Of a stretch of DNA of 40,004 nucleotides, positions 7,590-15,299 are shown piece by piece. The notes beneath the pieces are model-generated. The model worked only from the letters and a program-made list of their open reading frames with translations, did no database searches and was not told the origin of the DNA. Made by a program: the position numbers and the translations under genes. Origin of the DNA: CAZRNB01 sp964601355 (lineage in GTDB: Bacteria > Planctomycetota > Phycisphaerae > Sedimentisphaerales > Anaerobacaceae); assembly GCA_964601355.1 (NCBI GenBank), contig CAZRNB010000011.1:1-40004 (forward strand). The letters run 5' to 3'. Position 1 is the first letter of the stretch. Every line of letters begins with the position of its first letter.

Positions 7590-9023
7590 TCAAACGCTGA
7601 GTTCCACCTTTCTGCCAAGCTCCTTGAGATATTTTTTGCGGATTGGCGTCACGATGCTCCTTATGAATTCATCAACTTGCTGTGGCGCTCTGCCGATATA
7701 ATCTTTTGGATTCAGCACCTTTTCAAAATCGACTTTGGTAAAGGCTATATCTGCCCTCAGCCTGCTGATTAAATCGTTAGGCCTGCCGAAATTTTTCACC
7801 TGTACTGCAGCAGCCTGCGAATGTAATTTTATTTTTCCGTGCAGCTCCTGCCTGTTGCCGCCGGCCCTGACCGCAGCCATCAGGATATTTTCGGCAGCCA
7901 TAAAAGGCAATTCCACTACGACGTGAGCGGCTATCACATTCGGATAGACTACAAGGCCGTCAAGGATATTGTTGAGAATCTGCAAAATCCCATCAACAGC
8001 CAAAAACGCCTCCGGCAGCACAATCCTTCTATTAGCCGAGTCATCGAGCGTTCTTTCGAACCATTGCTCCGAGGCAGTCATTGGCGGATTTAAAGATAGG
8101 CTTAGTACGAATCTTGCCAGCGACGTCACTCTTTCGCAACGCATAGGATTCCTCTTGTACGGCATTGAAGATGAGCCGACCTGAGACTGCTCAAACGGCT
8201 CTTCAATCTCTTTTAGATTTGCAAGCAGCCGAAGGTCATTGCATATCTTATGAGCCGACTGCGCCACAAGGGCAAGTGAGTTTATAATGAGGGCATCGAT
8301 TTTGCGCTGATACGTTTGGCCGGTGACGGCACAAACCTTTTTAAATCCGAACGCCTCGGCAACTGCTTTATCGAGCTGCTTTACCTTAGAGTGGCTGCCG
8401 TCGAAAAGTGCAAGGAAAGAAGCCTGTGTGCCGGTAGCGCCTTTTATGCCTCTAAAGGGCAGCGTCTCAAGCCGATGCTCGATTTCCTGCAGGTCCATTG
8501 CAAGCTCATAGCACCAAAGCGTTGCCCTTTTGCCGACGGTAGTAAGCTGTGCCGGCTGATAATGCGTAAAACCAAGTGTCGGCAGCGCTCGATACTGCGC
8601 AGCGAATTTGCCTAACAAATCTATTACAGATGCTAATTTGCCCGCGATCAGCTGCATCGCTTCCCGCATAATTATCAAATCGGCGTTATCAGTGACATCG
8701 CAGCTTGTAGCACCGAGATGGATAATCGGAGCAGCCTTTGGGGCAGCATCAGCAAACGTGTGGATGTGAGCCATTACATCGTGACGGCATTTCTTTTCAT
8801 ATTCAGCCGCTTTTTGAAAATCAATATCGTCAAGATGCCGTGCCATCTGGTCTATCTGGCCTTGTTTGATATTTAGGCCGAGCTTTTGTTGTGCCTTTGC
8901 CATCTCTAACCAAAGCCGCCGCCACGTGCAGAACTTTTTTTGTGCTCCGAAAAGCTCCGCCATTTCCGGCGATGCGTTTCTTTCAACGAGGGGACTTGTA
9001 TAGATATTTTTTTCTTTCGACAT
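7590..9023 (-). CDS. purB: Adenylosuccinate lyase
   Basis: PurB removes fumarate from SAICAR and from adenylosuccinate in purine synthesis. The fumarase/aspartase signature GSSSMPYKRNPMRCE is intact, as are THYQPAQLTTVGKR and IIHLGATSCDVTDN. Length is 477 residues, typical for the longer PurB type. The ATG has a GAGGTAA site about 12 nt upstream. The following pyrE gene starts 75 bp downstream beyond a twin-hairpin element, so read-through is possible. Confidence 0.95.
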   Translation of the reverse strand: MSKEKNIYTSPLVERNASPEMAELFGAQKKFCTWRRLWLEMAKAQQKLGLNIKQGQIDQMARHLDDIDFQKAAEYEKKCRHDVMAHIHTFADAAPKAAPIIHLGATSCDVTDNADLIIMREAMQLIAGKLASVIDLLGKFAAQYRALPTLGFTHYQPAQLTTVGKRATLWCYELAMDLQEIEHRLETLPFRGIKGATGTQASFLALFDGSHSKVKQLDKAVAEAFGFKKVCAVTGQTYQRKIDALIINSLALVAQSAHKICNDLRLLANLKEIEEPFEQSQVGSSSMPYKRNPMRCERVTSLARFVLSLSLNPPMTASEQWFERTLDDSANRRIVLPEAFLAVDGILQILNNILDGLVVYPNVIAAHVVVELPFMAAENILMAAVRAGGNRQELHGKIKLHSQAAAVQVKNFGRPNDLISRLRADIAFTKVDFEKVLNPKDYIGRAPQQVDEFIRSIVTPIRKKYLKELGRKVELSV

Positions 9024-9047
9024 GTTACCGTGTTACCTCGTAATAAT

Positions 9048-9150
9048 GGTGGGGCATCCATTCTCCGTCCCATAGGGACTGCGAAGGATGAAAGCCCCAC
9101 CCTACAACTACAACATATCGAGAAACAGGTAGGGTGGGCTTCAGCCCACC
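9048..9150. repeat. GTAGGGTGGG-family palindromes upstream of purB
   Basis: A branched hairpin (9048-9105; outer arms GGTGGGGC and GCCCCACC, inner GTCCC/GGGAC) is followed by a short palindrome GGTGGGCTTCAGCCCACC (core of 9129-9150). The same two modules in swapped order make the element at 22732-22822. The aldo/keto reductase stop codon (TGA) lies inside the second palindrome. Confidence 0.85.
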
Positions 9151-10103
9151 TTCTCTCTATAATCTAAGAGCTTCTCGATTTCATCAATATCCTTTTTGTT
9201 TAGATTCCAATCAGAGGCTGGAGCTGTTTCAGCGATTTGCTCAGGCCTGCGTGCTCCGACTATCGCGGCGGTAATTTCCGCTCGGCGAAGAACCCAGCTT
9301 ATCGCTAACTGCGACAGTGTTCTGCCGTTGCGCTCTGCGATAGGTCGAAGCTTCTCAACGAGCTGCAAAGTAGCGCTAAATTGCGGCTCCTTAAAATCAA
9401 AATTTCTTAGCCTGTGGTCATCCGGTGCAAGAGCCGCGAGCCTTTCCTTATTGAATCTGCCTGTAAGCAACCCTCTCTGCATAGGGCTATAAGCCAGCAC
9501 GCCGATATTATTTTTAGCACAATAACCTAACAGTTTATCTTCAACCTCGCGATGAAGCATACTATAAGGTGGCTGAAAGGAGGAAACCTTTGCAATTTTC
9601 CGCACGCGTTCGAGCTGTCCAATATTAAAATTGCAAACGCCGATATATCGAACCTTGCCCTCGTTCATCAGTTTTGCCATCTCTTCCCATGCCTGCTCGA
9701 TATCCTCCTCCGGCTCAGGCCAGTGCATCTGATACAGGTCGATTTTCTCTATGCCGAGCCTTTTTAAGCTCGCGTGACATTCTTGGCTGATGCTTTCTCT
9801 TTTTAGGAATGGAACTTTTTCCTTTTTTTCATTCCACAATAGGCCGCATTTTGTCGCGATGATCGGCTTAATTTTTGTCTGCTTCAGGACTTTTCCGACA
9901 AGCTCTTCGGAATGGCCCAGGCCGTAGGCAGGTGCGGTATCAATCCAGTTGATGCCTAATTCCAGGGCCTTGCGGATAGCTGCGATTGCTTCGCTGTCAT
10001 CCTGTGGTCCCCAGCCGAACTGCCAGGGTCCGCCCATCGCCCAGGTGCCCAGGCCAACGGTAGTCGGGTTTAAATCAGTGCTGCCTAATCGCCGCTTTTG
10101 CAT
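9141..10103 (-). CDS. Aldo/keto reductase
   Basis: This NADPH-dependent AKR of about 320 residues begins RRLGSTDLNPTTVGLGTWAM. The catalytic Asp and Tyr are in NWIDTAPAYGLGHSEELVG, the Lys in IIATKCG, and the conserved His in YQMHWPEP. Substrate cannot be told from sequence; members act on aldehydes, sugars or inosose-like compounds. I choose the ATG at 10103 because AGGA lies 9 nt upstream; a TTG at 10112 is also open. The last codons and the stop are contributed by a palindromic repeat, so the C-terminus (DYREKVG) may be non-native. Confidence 0.88.
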   Translation of the reverse strand: MQKRRLGSTDLNPTTVGLGTWAMGGPWQFGWGPQDDSEAIAAIRKALELGINWIDTAPAYGLGHSEELVGKVLKQTKIKPIIATKCGLLWNEKKEKVPFLKRESISQECHASLKRLGIEKIDLYQMHWPEPEEDIEQAWEEMAKLMNEGKVRYIGVCNFNIGQLERVRKIAKVSSFQPPYSMLHREVEDKLLGYCAKNNIGVLAYSPMQRGLLTGRFNKERLAALAPDDHRLRNFDFKEPQFSATLQLVEKLRPIAERNGRTLSQLAISWVLRRAEITAAIVGARRPEQIAETAPASDWNLNKKDIDEIEKLLDYREKVG

Positions 10104-10147
10104 TTTATTCAATCCTAAGACTAACCTGCAATAAAATCACAGGAGGA

Positions 10148-10205
10148 CCCCCAAATAAATTTGGGGGCTAAATATTTTGTTTAGCCGTCGCCGGCACGGC
10201 GACGG
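10148..10205. repeat. Twin-hairpin palindromic element (CTAAATATTT linker)
   Basis: Hairpin CCCCCAAAT..ATTTGGGGG (10148-10167) and hairpin CCGTCGCCG..CGGCGACGG (10185-10205) are joined by CTAAATATTTTGTTTAG. It lies between the GH95 gene and the aldo/keto reductase. Its first hairpin matches one in 7535-7585, and its second matches the single hairpin at 24510-24529. Confidence 0.8.
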
Positions 10206-10213
10206 TTTTTACC

Positions 10214-12721
10214 CTATTTTCCATGTGAGAGGATATATATTCCACCAACTTTTGTTTCGAACTGGGTAACGTTCTTCTCAGTCGAACTGTTCTTAACCGG
10301 ATTACCATCAGAGGTTATCGATACCGGCACATTCGTTCCGATATTGCATTTGTTGCCGAGTTTGGAACGAATCACACTTTCGGTGAGCTTACCATCTTTC
10401 CAGAGGATGTCAACCTCGAATCCGCCGCGGGCGCACAGGCCTGTGACGTGGCCGGTCGGCCAGGCTTTGGGTAGTGCCGGCAGCAGGTGAAGCTTACCTG
10501 TATGACTTTGCAGCAGCATCTCAGCGATGCCTGCCGTGCCGCCGAAGTTGCCGTCTATCTGAAAAGGCGGATGGTTGTCAAAAAGATTGGGCAGCGTTGA
10601 CTTTTGCAGCAGCGCCACCACGTTTTCGTGGGCTTTCTCACCGTCGTGCAGACGTGCCCAGAAGTTAATTATCCATGCTCTGCTCCAGCCGGTATGTCCG
10701 CCGCCGTGTGCAAGGCGATAATCCAGAGATTTGCGTGCCGCCGCCGCAAGCTCCGGTGTGCCGGTCGGAGTGATCTGATTGCCCGGATGCAGGGCAAATA
10801 GATGTGATATGTGCCGATGGCCCGGCTCCGGCTCCTCAAATTCTTCATTCCACTCTAACAACCGACCGTCTGAGCCTATCTTTGGGCCGGCCAAATTCTG
10901 GCGAGCGGTCTTTATCTGTGTGATAAATTCATCGTTGATTCCAAGAATTTCGGCTGCATCAATGCAGTTGGTGAAAAGGTCGTGAATAATCTGCTGGTCC
11001 ATAGCCGGTCCCATTGTTAGACTACACGTCTGGCCGTCCGATGTGCGGAAACGGTTTTCCGGCGATATAGATGGGCCGCTGACGAGCTTGCCTGTTTTGG
11101 GGTCTTCGACGAGAAAATCGAGAAAGAACTCGGCTGCTTCTTTCATAACCGGGTAGGCTCGCTTTTCAAGAAATTCTTTGTCGCCGCCGAAGGCATAGTG
11201 TTCCCACAAATGCCGGCAGCACCAGGCGGCGGCTGTGGGCCACATCCCGTATTGTACTCTTCCGCTGGGACTCGTCCACCACCAGGGGTCAGTTGTATAT
11301 TGTGCGACAAAGCCGCGGCAGTTATAGACGTCTTTAGCGGTCTTTCTGCCGCGAGGCCGAAGACTTTCAACGAGGTAAAAAAACGGCTCGTGACATTCCG
11401 GCAAATTGCATAATTCTGCCGGCCAGTAGTCCATCTGGATATTGATATTGATGTGGTAATCCGAGCCCCATGGGGCATTGATATGGTGGTTCCATAGGCC
11501 CTGAAGGTTCGACGGCATACAGCCAGGCCGAGAGCAGCTAATCAGAAGGTATCTGCCAAACTGGAAATATAAAGCTGCAAGAGCCGGGTCGTCTGCGCCT
11601 TCCTTGACGGCCTGCAATCTCTCATCTGTGGGTTTATTGGCGTTTGGTGTTGTCCCAAGGTCTATGCTGACACGCCGGAATAGCCTTTGATGCTCGGCAA
11701 TATGAGCAGCTTTGAGCTGGTGATATGTTTTTTTTGCGGCAGCGTCTAATTGTCCCTGGCAAACCTGGCCCAATTCTCTTTTGAGCGGCTCAGAAGGATT
11801 ACTGAAATTATAATCGGTTGCAGCGGCAAGCAACAGAATCGCAGCATCAGCGTTCTCTAATCGCAAGCCTTCATTAGTCGTCGTTAATTTGCCGCCCTGG
11901 GGGATAATCTTCAACTGGGCCTCGAATTTTACGCCCTTTTGCTCTCCTTTCATTGAAGCCTGACCCTTCATCACGATGCGGTCGGGAGCGATTGTTACGC
12001 GATTAGCCCCCGCACCTGTGGCGGGGGCTGCCTCGGCCACAGGTGCCGAGGCTAAAGTAAAATTCTCCGGGCGGGATAATTTCACATCGAATGTAACTTT
12101 GTCCGGCTTATCACTTGAAAGGTGGACAACAATGCACTGATCAACAGGACTGGAAAAGACCTCACGAATAAAGGTGACGTCGCCGTCACGATACGTTACG
12201 GATGCGATAGCGGTGTCAAGGTCAAGCTCGCGACGATAGCCGGTTATAGTTTGGCCGTTTTGGAATCGCAGATACAAATCGCCGAGCGTCTGATAGCTAT
12301 AACGAGGACCTTCGCCCATAAATTCTTTCTGTATCAGGTTCTGAGCCTCGGAATATTTGCCTTCGAAGATTAGCTGTCGGGCCTGGCTTAAGTATTTATA
12401 GGCGCCGGCACGGTCTCGTTCTTCCGGCCCACCGGCCCATACGGTGTCTTCATTGAGCTGCAATCGTTCGGTTTCTACTGTGCCGAAGACCATCGCCCCC
12501 AGCCGGCCGTTTCCGACCGGTAGTGCCTCGGTCCATTCCGCAGCGGATTTGTTGTACCAGAGTTTTAAACATTCATTGGTTTTGTTGTCATCTGCGATTG
12601 ACGGTGGGGCTGTCGTGTAACCTGTAATCATTGTAAGGCTGAGCAGATATATGGGAAAAAGGACGAAAGAGGTTATTTTGGCCTGTCCTGAGCTATGTCG
12701 AAGGATTTGGTTGCTTTTCAT
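10214..12721 (-). CDS. Secreted glycoside hydrolase family 95 (alpha-L-fucosidase/galactosidase type)
   Basis: GH95 enzymes are inverting hydrolases, mostly releasing alpha-1,2-linked L-fucose. The N-terminal domain has LWYNKSAAEWTEALPVGNGR and QLNEDTVWAGGPEER. The (alpha/alpha)6 barrel carries the paired Asn in HININIQMDYWPAE, the Glu of GPSISPENRF and the Asp of QIDGNFGGTAGI, which match catalytic positions known for the family. I choose the ATG at 12721 (835 residues; GGTGA upstream), giving a hydrophobic signal segment SFVLFPIYLLSLTMITGY. Two repeat insertions are in frame: a short one in the signal region (12682-12704) and a 54-bp double hairpin at about residues 222-239. The product probably feeds the deoxy-sugar operon nearby. 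Confidence 0.9.
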   Translation of the reverse strand: MKSNQILRHSSGQAKITSFVLFPIYLLSLTMITGYTTAPPSIADDNKTNECLKLWYNKSAAEWTEALPVGNGRLGAMVFGTVETERLQLNEDTVWAGGPEERDRAGAYKYLSQARQLIFEGKYSEAQNLIQKEFMGEGPRYSYQTLGDLYLRFQNGQTITGYRRELDLDTAIASVTYRDGDVTFIREVFSSPVDQCIVVHLSSDKPDKVTFDVKLSRPENFTLASAPVAEAAPATGAGANRVTIAPDRIVMKGQASMKGEQKGVKFEAQLKIIPQGGKLTTTNEGLRLENADAAILLLAAATDYNFSNPSEPLKRELGQVCQGQLDAAAKKTYHQLKAAHIAEHQRLFRRVSIDLGTTPNANKPTDERLQAVKEGADDPALAALYFQFGRYLLISCSRPGCMPSNLQGLWNHHINAPWGSDYHININIQMDYWPAELCNLPECHEPFFYLVESLRPRGRKTAKDVYNCRGFVAQYTTDPWWWTSPSGRVQYGMWPTAAAWCCRHLWEHYAFGGDKEFLEKRAYPVMKEAAEFFLDFLVEDPKTGKLVSGPSISPENRFRTSDGQTCSLTMGPAMDQQIIHDLFTNCIDAAEILGINDEFITQIKTARQNLAGPKIGSDGRLLEWNEEFEEPEPGHRHISHLFALHPGNQITPTGTPELAAAARKSLDYRLAHGGGHTGWSRAWIINFWARLHDGEKAHENVVALLQKSTLPNLFDNHPPFQIDGNFGGTAGIAEMLLQSHTGKLHLLPALPKAWPTGHVTGLCARGGFEVDILWKDGKLTESVIRSKLGNKCNIGTNVPVSITSDGNPVKNSSTEKNVTQFETKVGGIYILSHGK
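12003..12056. repeat. 54-bp double-hairpin element inserted in frame in the GH95 gene
   Basis: Ends TTAGC and GCTAA pair. Hairpin 1 has stem CCCCCGC/GCGGGGG and loop ACCTGTG; hairpin 2 has stem CTCGGC/GCCGAG and loop CACAGGT. The two loops are exact reverse complements. It encodes LASAPVAEAAPATGAGANR. A second copy with one base difference is at 25246-25299, in the PHP-domain gene. Confidence 0.9.
12682..12704. repeat. Short dispersed motif in the GH95 signal region
   Basis: CCTGTCCTGAGC..TCGAAGG is a variant of the motif at 5359-5382. Here it is translated in frame as ILRHSSGQA just before the hydrophobic core of the signal peptide. Confidence 0.55.
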
Positions 12722-12894
12722 AAAGTCACCTTCTTGGTATTTCGCCAAATCGGCAAATATAATCCCAAAGTGAAACGTGGGCATAGATATTAGTTAATAC
12801 AATTCTGCACAATTTACTTTGTGATGTTGATTTTTGCAAAGGTTTGTTGTCTGCCGCAGAGGATTATATGTAATTCCCAAAAATTTTTATGACG

Positions 12895-12918
12895 TGTAAC
12901 CTTTCATAGAGTAACGTC
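12895..12918 (+). promoter_or_regulatory. Possible ECF-type promoter upstream of the LTxxQ gene
   Basis: TGTAAC (12895-12900) and CGTC (12915-12918) are 14 bp apart, resembling the AAC/CGT elements of many ECF promoters but with a shorter spacer than usual. The neighbouring ECF sigma gene makes autoregulation plausible. The motif is weak. Confidence 0.25.
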
Positions 12919-12994
12919 CACTATCATATTGGAAGGACCATTAAGTGGGACTTAAAAATGCAACAATATCAAATTTATGTGAAAGGAGCCAAAA

Positions 12995-13639
12995 ATGAAA
13001 AAGAAATGGTATAAAATAGCGATTCTTGTTGTGCCGATGGCAGCCGTTTTGACGGTGCTTGTATTCAGCACACAACTGTTTGGTGCTCGTCAGCAGCGGC
13101 GGATGCAATTTGGCGGCCCGGACATGTCTTCACCTGCAATAAGAAATGATCGAGGCCCGAATATTATGCAGTTATTGCGCAGGCTCGACCTGACCGATGA
13201 GCAGGCTAAACAAATCAAGGAAATCCAAACGGCGAATAAGGAAAAAAGACAGGCTGCACAAAAGGCTTTAGCTGAGGCGAAAAATGCCTTGAATGAGGCT
13301 GTGGTCAAAGGGGCTAACGAAGCAGCCCTGCGTGATGCAGCGACAGCGGTGGGCAAGTCCATCGGTGATGCAGCCGTGCTTAGAGCGAATACGACAGCCT
13401 CTGTTAAGAAAATCTTAACCGAGGAGCAGCGTACAAAGCTGGAAGAGCTTCGTAAAGAAGTAAAAGAGCGCCCCATTAATCCGCAGGGCCGGATGCAGTG
13501 GCAGGGTTTTCGTGGAAGATACCCGCAAATGGGACCAATGGAAACGCCTTACGGCGGTTATCCCGAAATGTGGCAGATGCGCAGGGGCGGGATGAGAGGA
13601 CCATTAAACCAGAGGCAAATGCCGCCCTGGGGATGGTAA
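12995..13639 (+). CDS. Periplasmic LTxxQ (Spy/CpxP/CnrX-like) stress protein
   Basis: The 214-residue protein has an N-terminal signal anchor (about residues 7-29) followed by a helical core. Two LTxxQ-type motifs are visible, LDLTDEQAKQIKEI and ILTEEQRTKLEEL, the hallmark of the Spy/CpxP/ZraP/CnrX superfamily of periplasmic chaperones and metal sensors. The C-terminus is rich in Met, Gly, Pro and Trp (MGPMETPYGGYPEMWQMRRG), which could bind copper or other soft metals; that is inference. The ATG has AAAGGAG about 7 nt upstream. It precedes an ECF sigma gene and another LTxxQ-like membrane protein. Confidence 0.82.
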   Translation: MKKKWYKIAILVVPMAAVLTVLVFSTQLFGARQQRRMQFGGPDMSSPAIRNDRGPNIMQLLRRLDLTDEQAKQIKEIQTANKEKRQAAQKALAEAKNALNEAVVKGANEAALRDAATAVGKSIGDAAVLRANTTASVKKILTEEQRTKLEELRKEVKERPINPQGRMQWQGFRGRYPQMGPMETPYGGYPEMWQMRRGGMRGPLNQRQMPPWGW

Positions 13640-13667
13640 AGTGTCTTAAGCGCCTAAAGAGAAACTT

Positions 13668-13689
13668 GGTGGGGCAAGCCCCACCCTAC
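13668..13689. repeat. GGTGGGGCAAGCCCCACC palindrome between the LTxxQ and sigma genes
   Basis: A short palindrome of the GTAGGGTGGG family, identical in its core to 27488-27509 and to part of 18375-18429 and 38730-38784. It separates the LTxxQ gene from the sigma factor gene and may attenuate read-through. Confidence 0.8.
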
Positions 13690-13733
13690 AGAATTGTATT
13701 GATGAATCAAGCACGGCTGTATATGCTGCATAT

Positions 13734-14405
13734 ATGACTTTATCGATGCTTTTAGACTGGAGTTTGTATCTTTGTGCAGATAGATGCTTCACTGAGCTTG
13801 TGCTTGGTGTAAAGGACTTGCTTGCAGATTTTGGCGTTCGCAAAGAAAGTTCTGAAACTCTTTCGTTGGATACCGAGGATATCCGCCTGAGCTTCCGGGG
13901 TGATGGTGATGCGTATCGGCGCCTTATTGAACGGCATCAGGATTACGTGAGCCGGATTATGTGGCACTTCAGCCGAGACCATCGCCTTCATGAAGAGCTG
14001 GTTCAGGACGTTTTTGTTGAGGCATACCTGAGCTTGACTGCTTACCGGAGTAAGGCGCCGTTTGCCCACTGGCTTGCCCGGATTGCCACGCGTGTTGGGT
14101 ATGCCTATATAAAACAGAGTGCCCGCCGTATCGTCAGGGAAGGCTTGACACTGAAGCAATGGGAACAGCCGCCTGATGATTCATCGCATGAGAAAGAGTC
14201 GAGTGAGGCAGCCGAGTTATTATATCGGCTGCTGGGACAGCTGCCGCCTCGTGATCGGCTGATTCTGACGCTGCGTTACTTAGAGGATTGTGACATAGCT
14301 GAAACCGCCCGTCGAACCGGCTGGAGCAAAAGTATGGTTAAAGTTCAGACATGGCGTGCAAGAAAAAAATTGAGATCCGCATGGGCGGATTCAGTAAAGC
14401 GGTAA
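13734..14405 (+). CDS. RNA polymerase ECF-type sigma factor
   Basis: Region 2 is seen in AYRRLIERHQDYVSRIMWHF and ELVQDVFVEAYLSLTAYR; region 4 is seen in LPPRDRLILTLRYLEDCDIA and TGWSKSMVKVQTWRARKKL, a helix-turn-helix that reads the -35 element. The 223-residue frame starts with about 35 residues that do not look like the family. The true start may be further in, near LDTEDIRLSF; no site has a convincing ribosome-binding sequence. It is followed after 10 bp by two membrane-protein genes, as in sigma/anti-sigma modules. Confidence 0.85.
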   Translation: MTLSMLLDWSLYLCADRCFTELVLGVKDLLADFGVRKESSETLSLDTEDIRLSFRGDGDAYRRLIERHQDYVSRIMWHFSRDHRLHEELVQDVFVEAYLSLTAYRSKAPFAHWLARIATRVGYAYIKQSARRIVREGLTLKQWEQPPDDSSHEKESSEAAELLYRLLGQLPPRDRLILTLRYLEDCDIAETARRTGWSKSMVKVQTWRARKKLRSAWADSVKR

Positions 14406-14415
14406 AGGAAATCGC

Positions 14416-14685
14416 ATGACGAATTTTGAGACCAAGATGAGAATACTGGCGGCTACGGCTCGCTGCGAAAAACCTCCACAGATTGATGTTACTGATAAGG
14501 TTATTGCAATCCTTACAACCGAGCGATATCAACACCAGCGAGTCCTGGACAGACCTTTAATATGGCTGGCGACGTTGTCATCGGCTGCCGCCGTTGTAGC
14601 CGTATTATTTACAATTATTTTGTATAACATCCGGATGGATCCGCTGATGGAAATATCGCAGGTAATTTCCTGGGTGACCCAATGA
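14416..14685 (+). CDS. Small single-pass membrane protein, putative anti-sigma partner
   Basis: The 89-residue protein has a cytoplasmic N-terminal part and one membrane helix (WLATLSSAAAVVAVLFTIILY). AAAGGAAA precedes the ATG, and the stop overlaps the next start (ATGA). The position after an ECF sigma gene and before an LTxxQ protein is that of a CnrY-like anti-sigma factor. There is no sequence motif to prove this; the role is inferred from context. Confidence 0.6.
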   Translation: MTNFETKMRILAATARCEKPPQIDVTDKVIAILTTERYQHQRVLDRPLIWLATLSSAAAVVAVLFTIILYNIRMDPLMEISQVISWVTQ

Positions 14686-15203
14686 ATCGGACAGAGACAA
14701 ACGATAGCACAGTTTTAGATTGTATGCGAAAAGTGCAGCGCTGGCGTATGGCTTTTTTCGGTCTGGTCATCCTGCTGGCGGGGGTAATCATTGGCGCCGC
14801 ATCGGTGCTGGTTTTCCTGCGACACAGGCCGATAAACGCACCTGCAGGACCGGAATTTATCAGCGAGACGATGATACGCGGCCTTCGGCGTCAATTGCGA
14901 TTGTCTCAAGAGCAGGCTGAACAAGTTGAATCTATTCTGCAAAAGCGGATGCAGAAGCTCCATGAGATACGCATGAATGCAAGGCCGCAGATTTTCGAGC
15001 AACTGCGTCTTATGGATGAGGAAATTACTGCTATTCTCACCGAACATCAAAGGCCGATTTGGAAGCAGAGGCTATCGAATCTTCAGCGACAGCTCCGGCC
15101 AATGGGACCACGGCGCGGCAACGGAACAGAAGGGCCGCCGTACCGTCGCGGCCAGCGTGGATTTGGCCCTCCTGCATCATCTCCAAATGAGCCTCCAGGC
15201 TGA
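14682..15203 (+). CDS. Membrane-anchored LTxxQ-like periplasmic sensor
   Basis: The 173-residue protein has one N-terminal membrane helix (MAFFGLVILLAGVIIGAASV) and a helical periplasmic domain with RLSQEQAEQVESILQKRM, a CnrX/Spy-like LSxxQ motif. ILTEHQRPIWKQRL is a second similar motif. The tail is Arg/Gly/Pro-rich. It overlaps the preceding gene by 4 bp. I infer a CnrX-type sensor that frees or holds the anti-sigma protein. Confidence 0.68.
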   Translation: MNRTETNDSTVLDCMRKVQRWRMAFFGLVILLAGVIIGAASVLVFLRHRPINAPAGPEFISETMIRGLRRQLRLSQEQAEQVESILQKRMQKLHEIRMNARPQIFEQLRLMDEEITAILTEHQRPIWKQRLSNLQRQLRPMGPRRGNGTEGPPYRRGQRGFGPPASSPNEPPG

Positions 15204-15231
15204 TAAAAGATAGTTCCGCATAGAAAAAGAA

Positions 15232-15299
15232 AATCGAGTAACGAGAATCGAGCATCCCGCTCCGGTTTCGGCCTTCGCCGGGACAAGTCGTGAATCGAG
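15232..15299. repeat. Heptad array and palindrome between convergent genes
   Basis: Three 7-bp units (AATCGAG, TAACGAG, AATCGAG; 15232-15252) precede a C/G-rich imperfect palindrome (TCCCG..CGGGA) and a further AATCGAG. It separates the convergent sensor gene and the aldolase/SDR gene and may end transcripts from both sides. Confidence 0.65.

Noticed and set aside
7516..7593. N-terminal extension of pyrE
   Set aside because: It translates a twin-hairpin repeat; GTG 7515 with AAAGGAAA gives a normal OPRT length.
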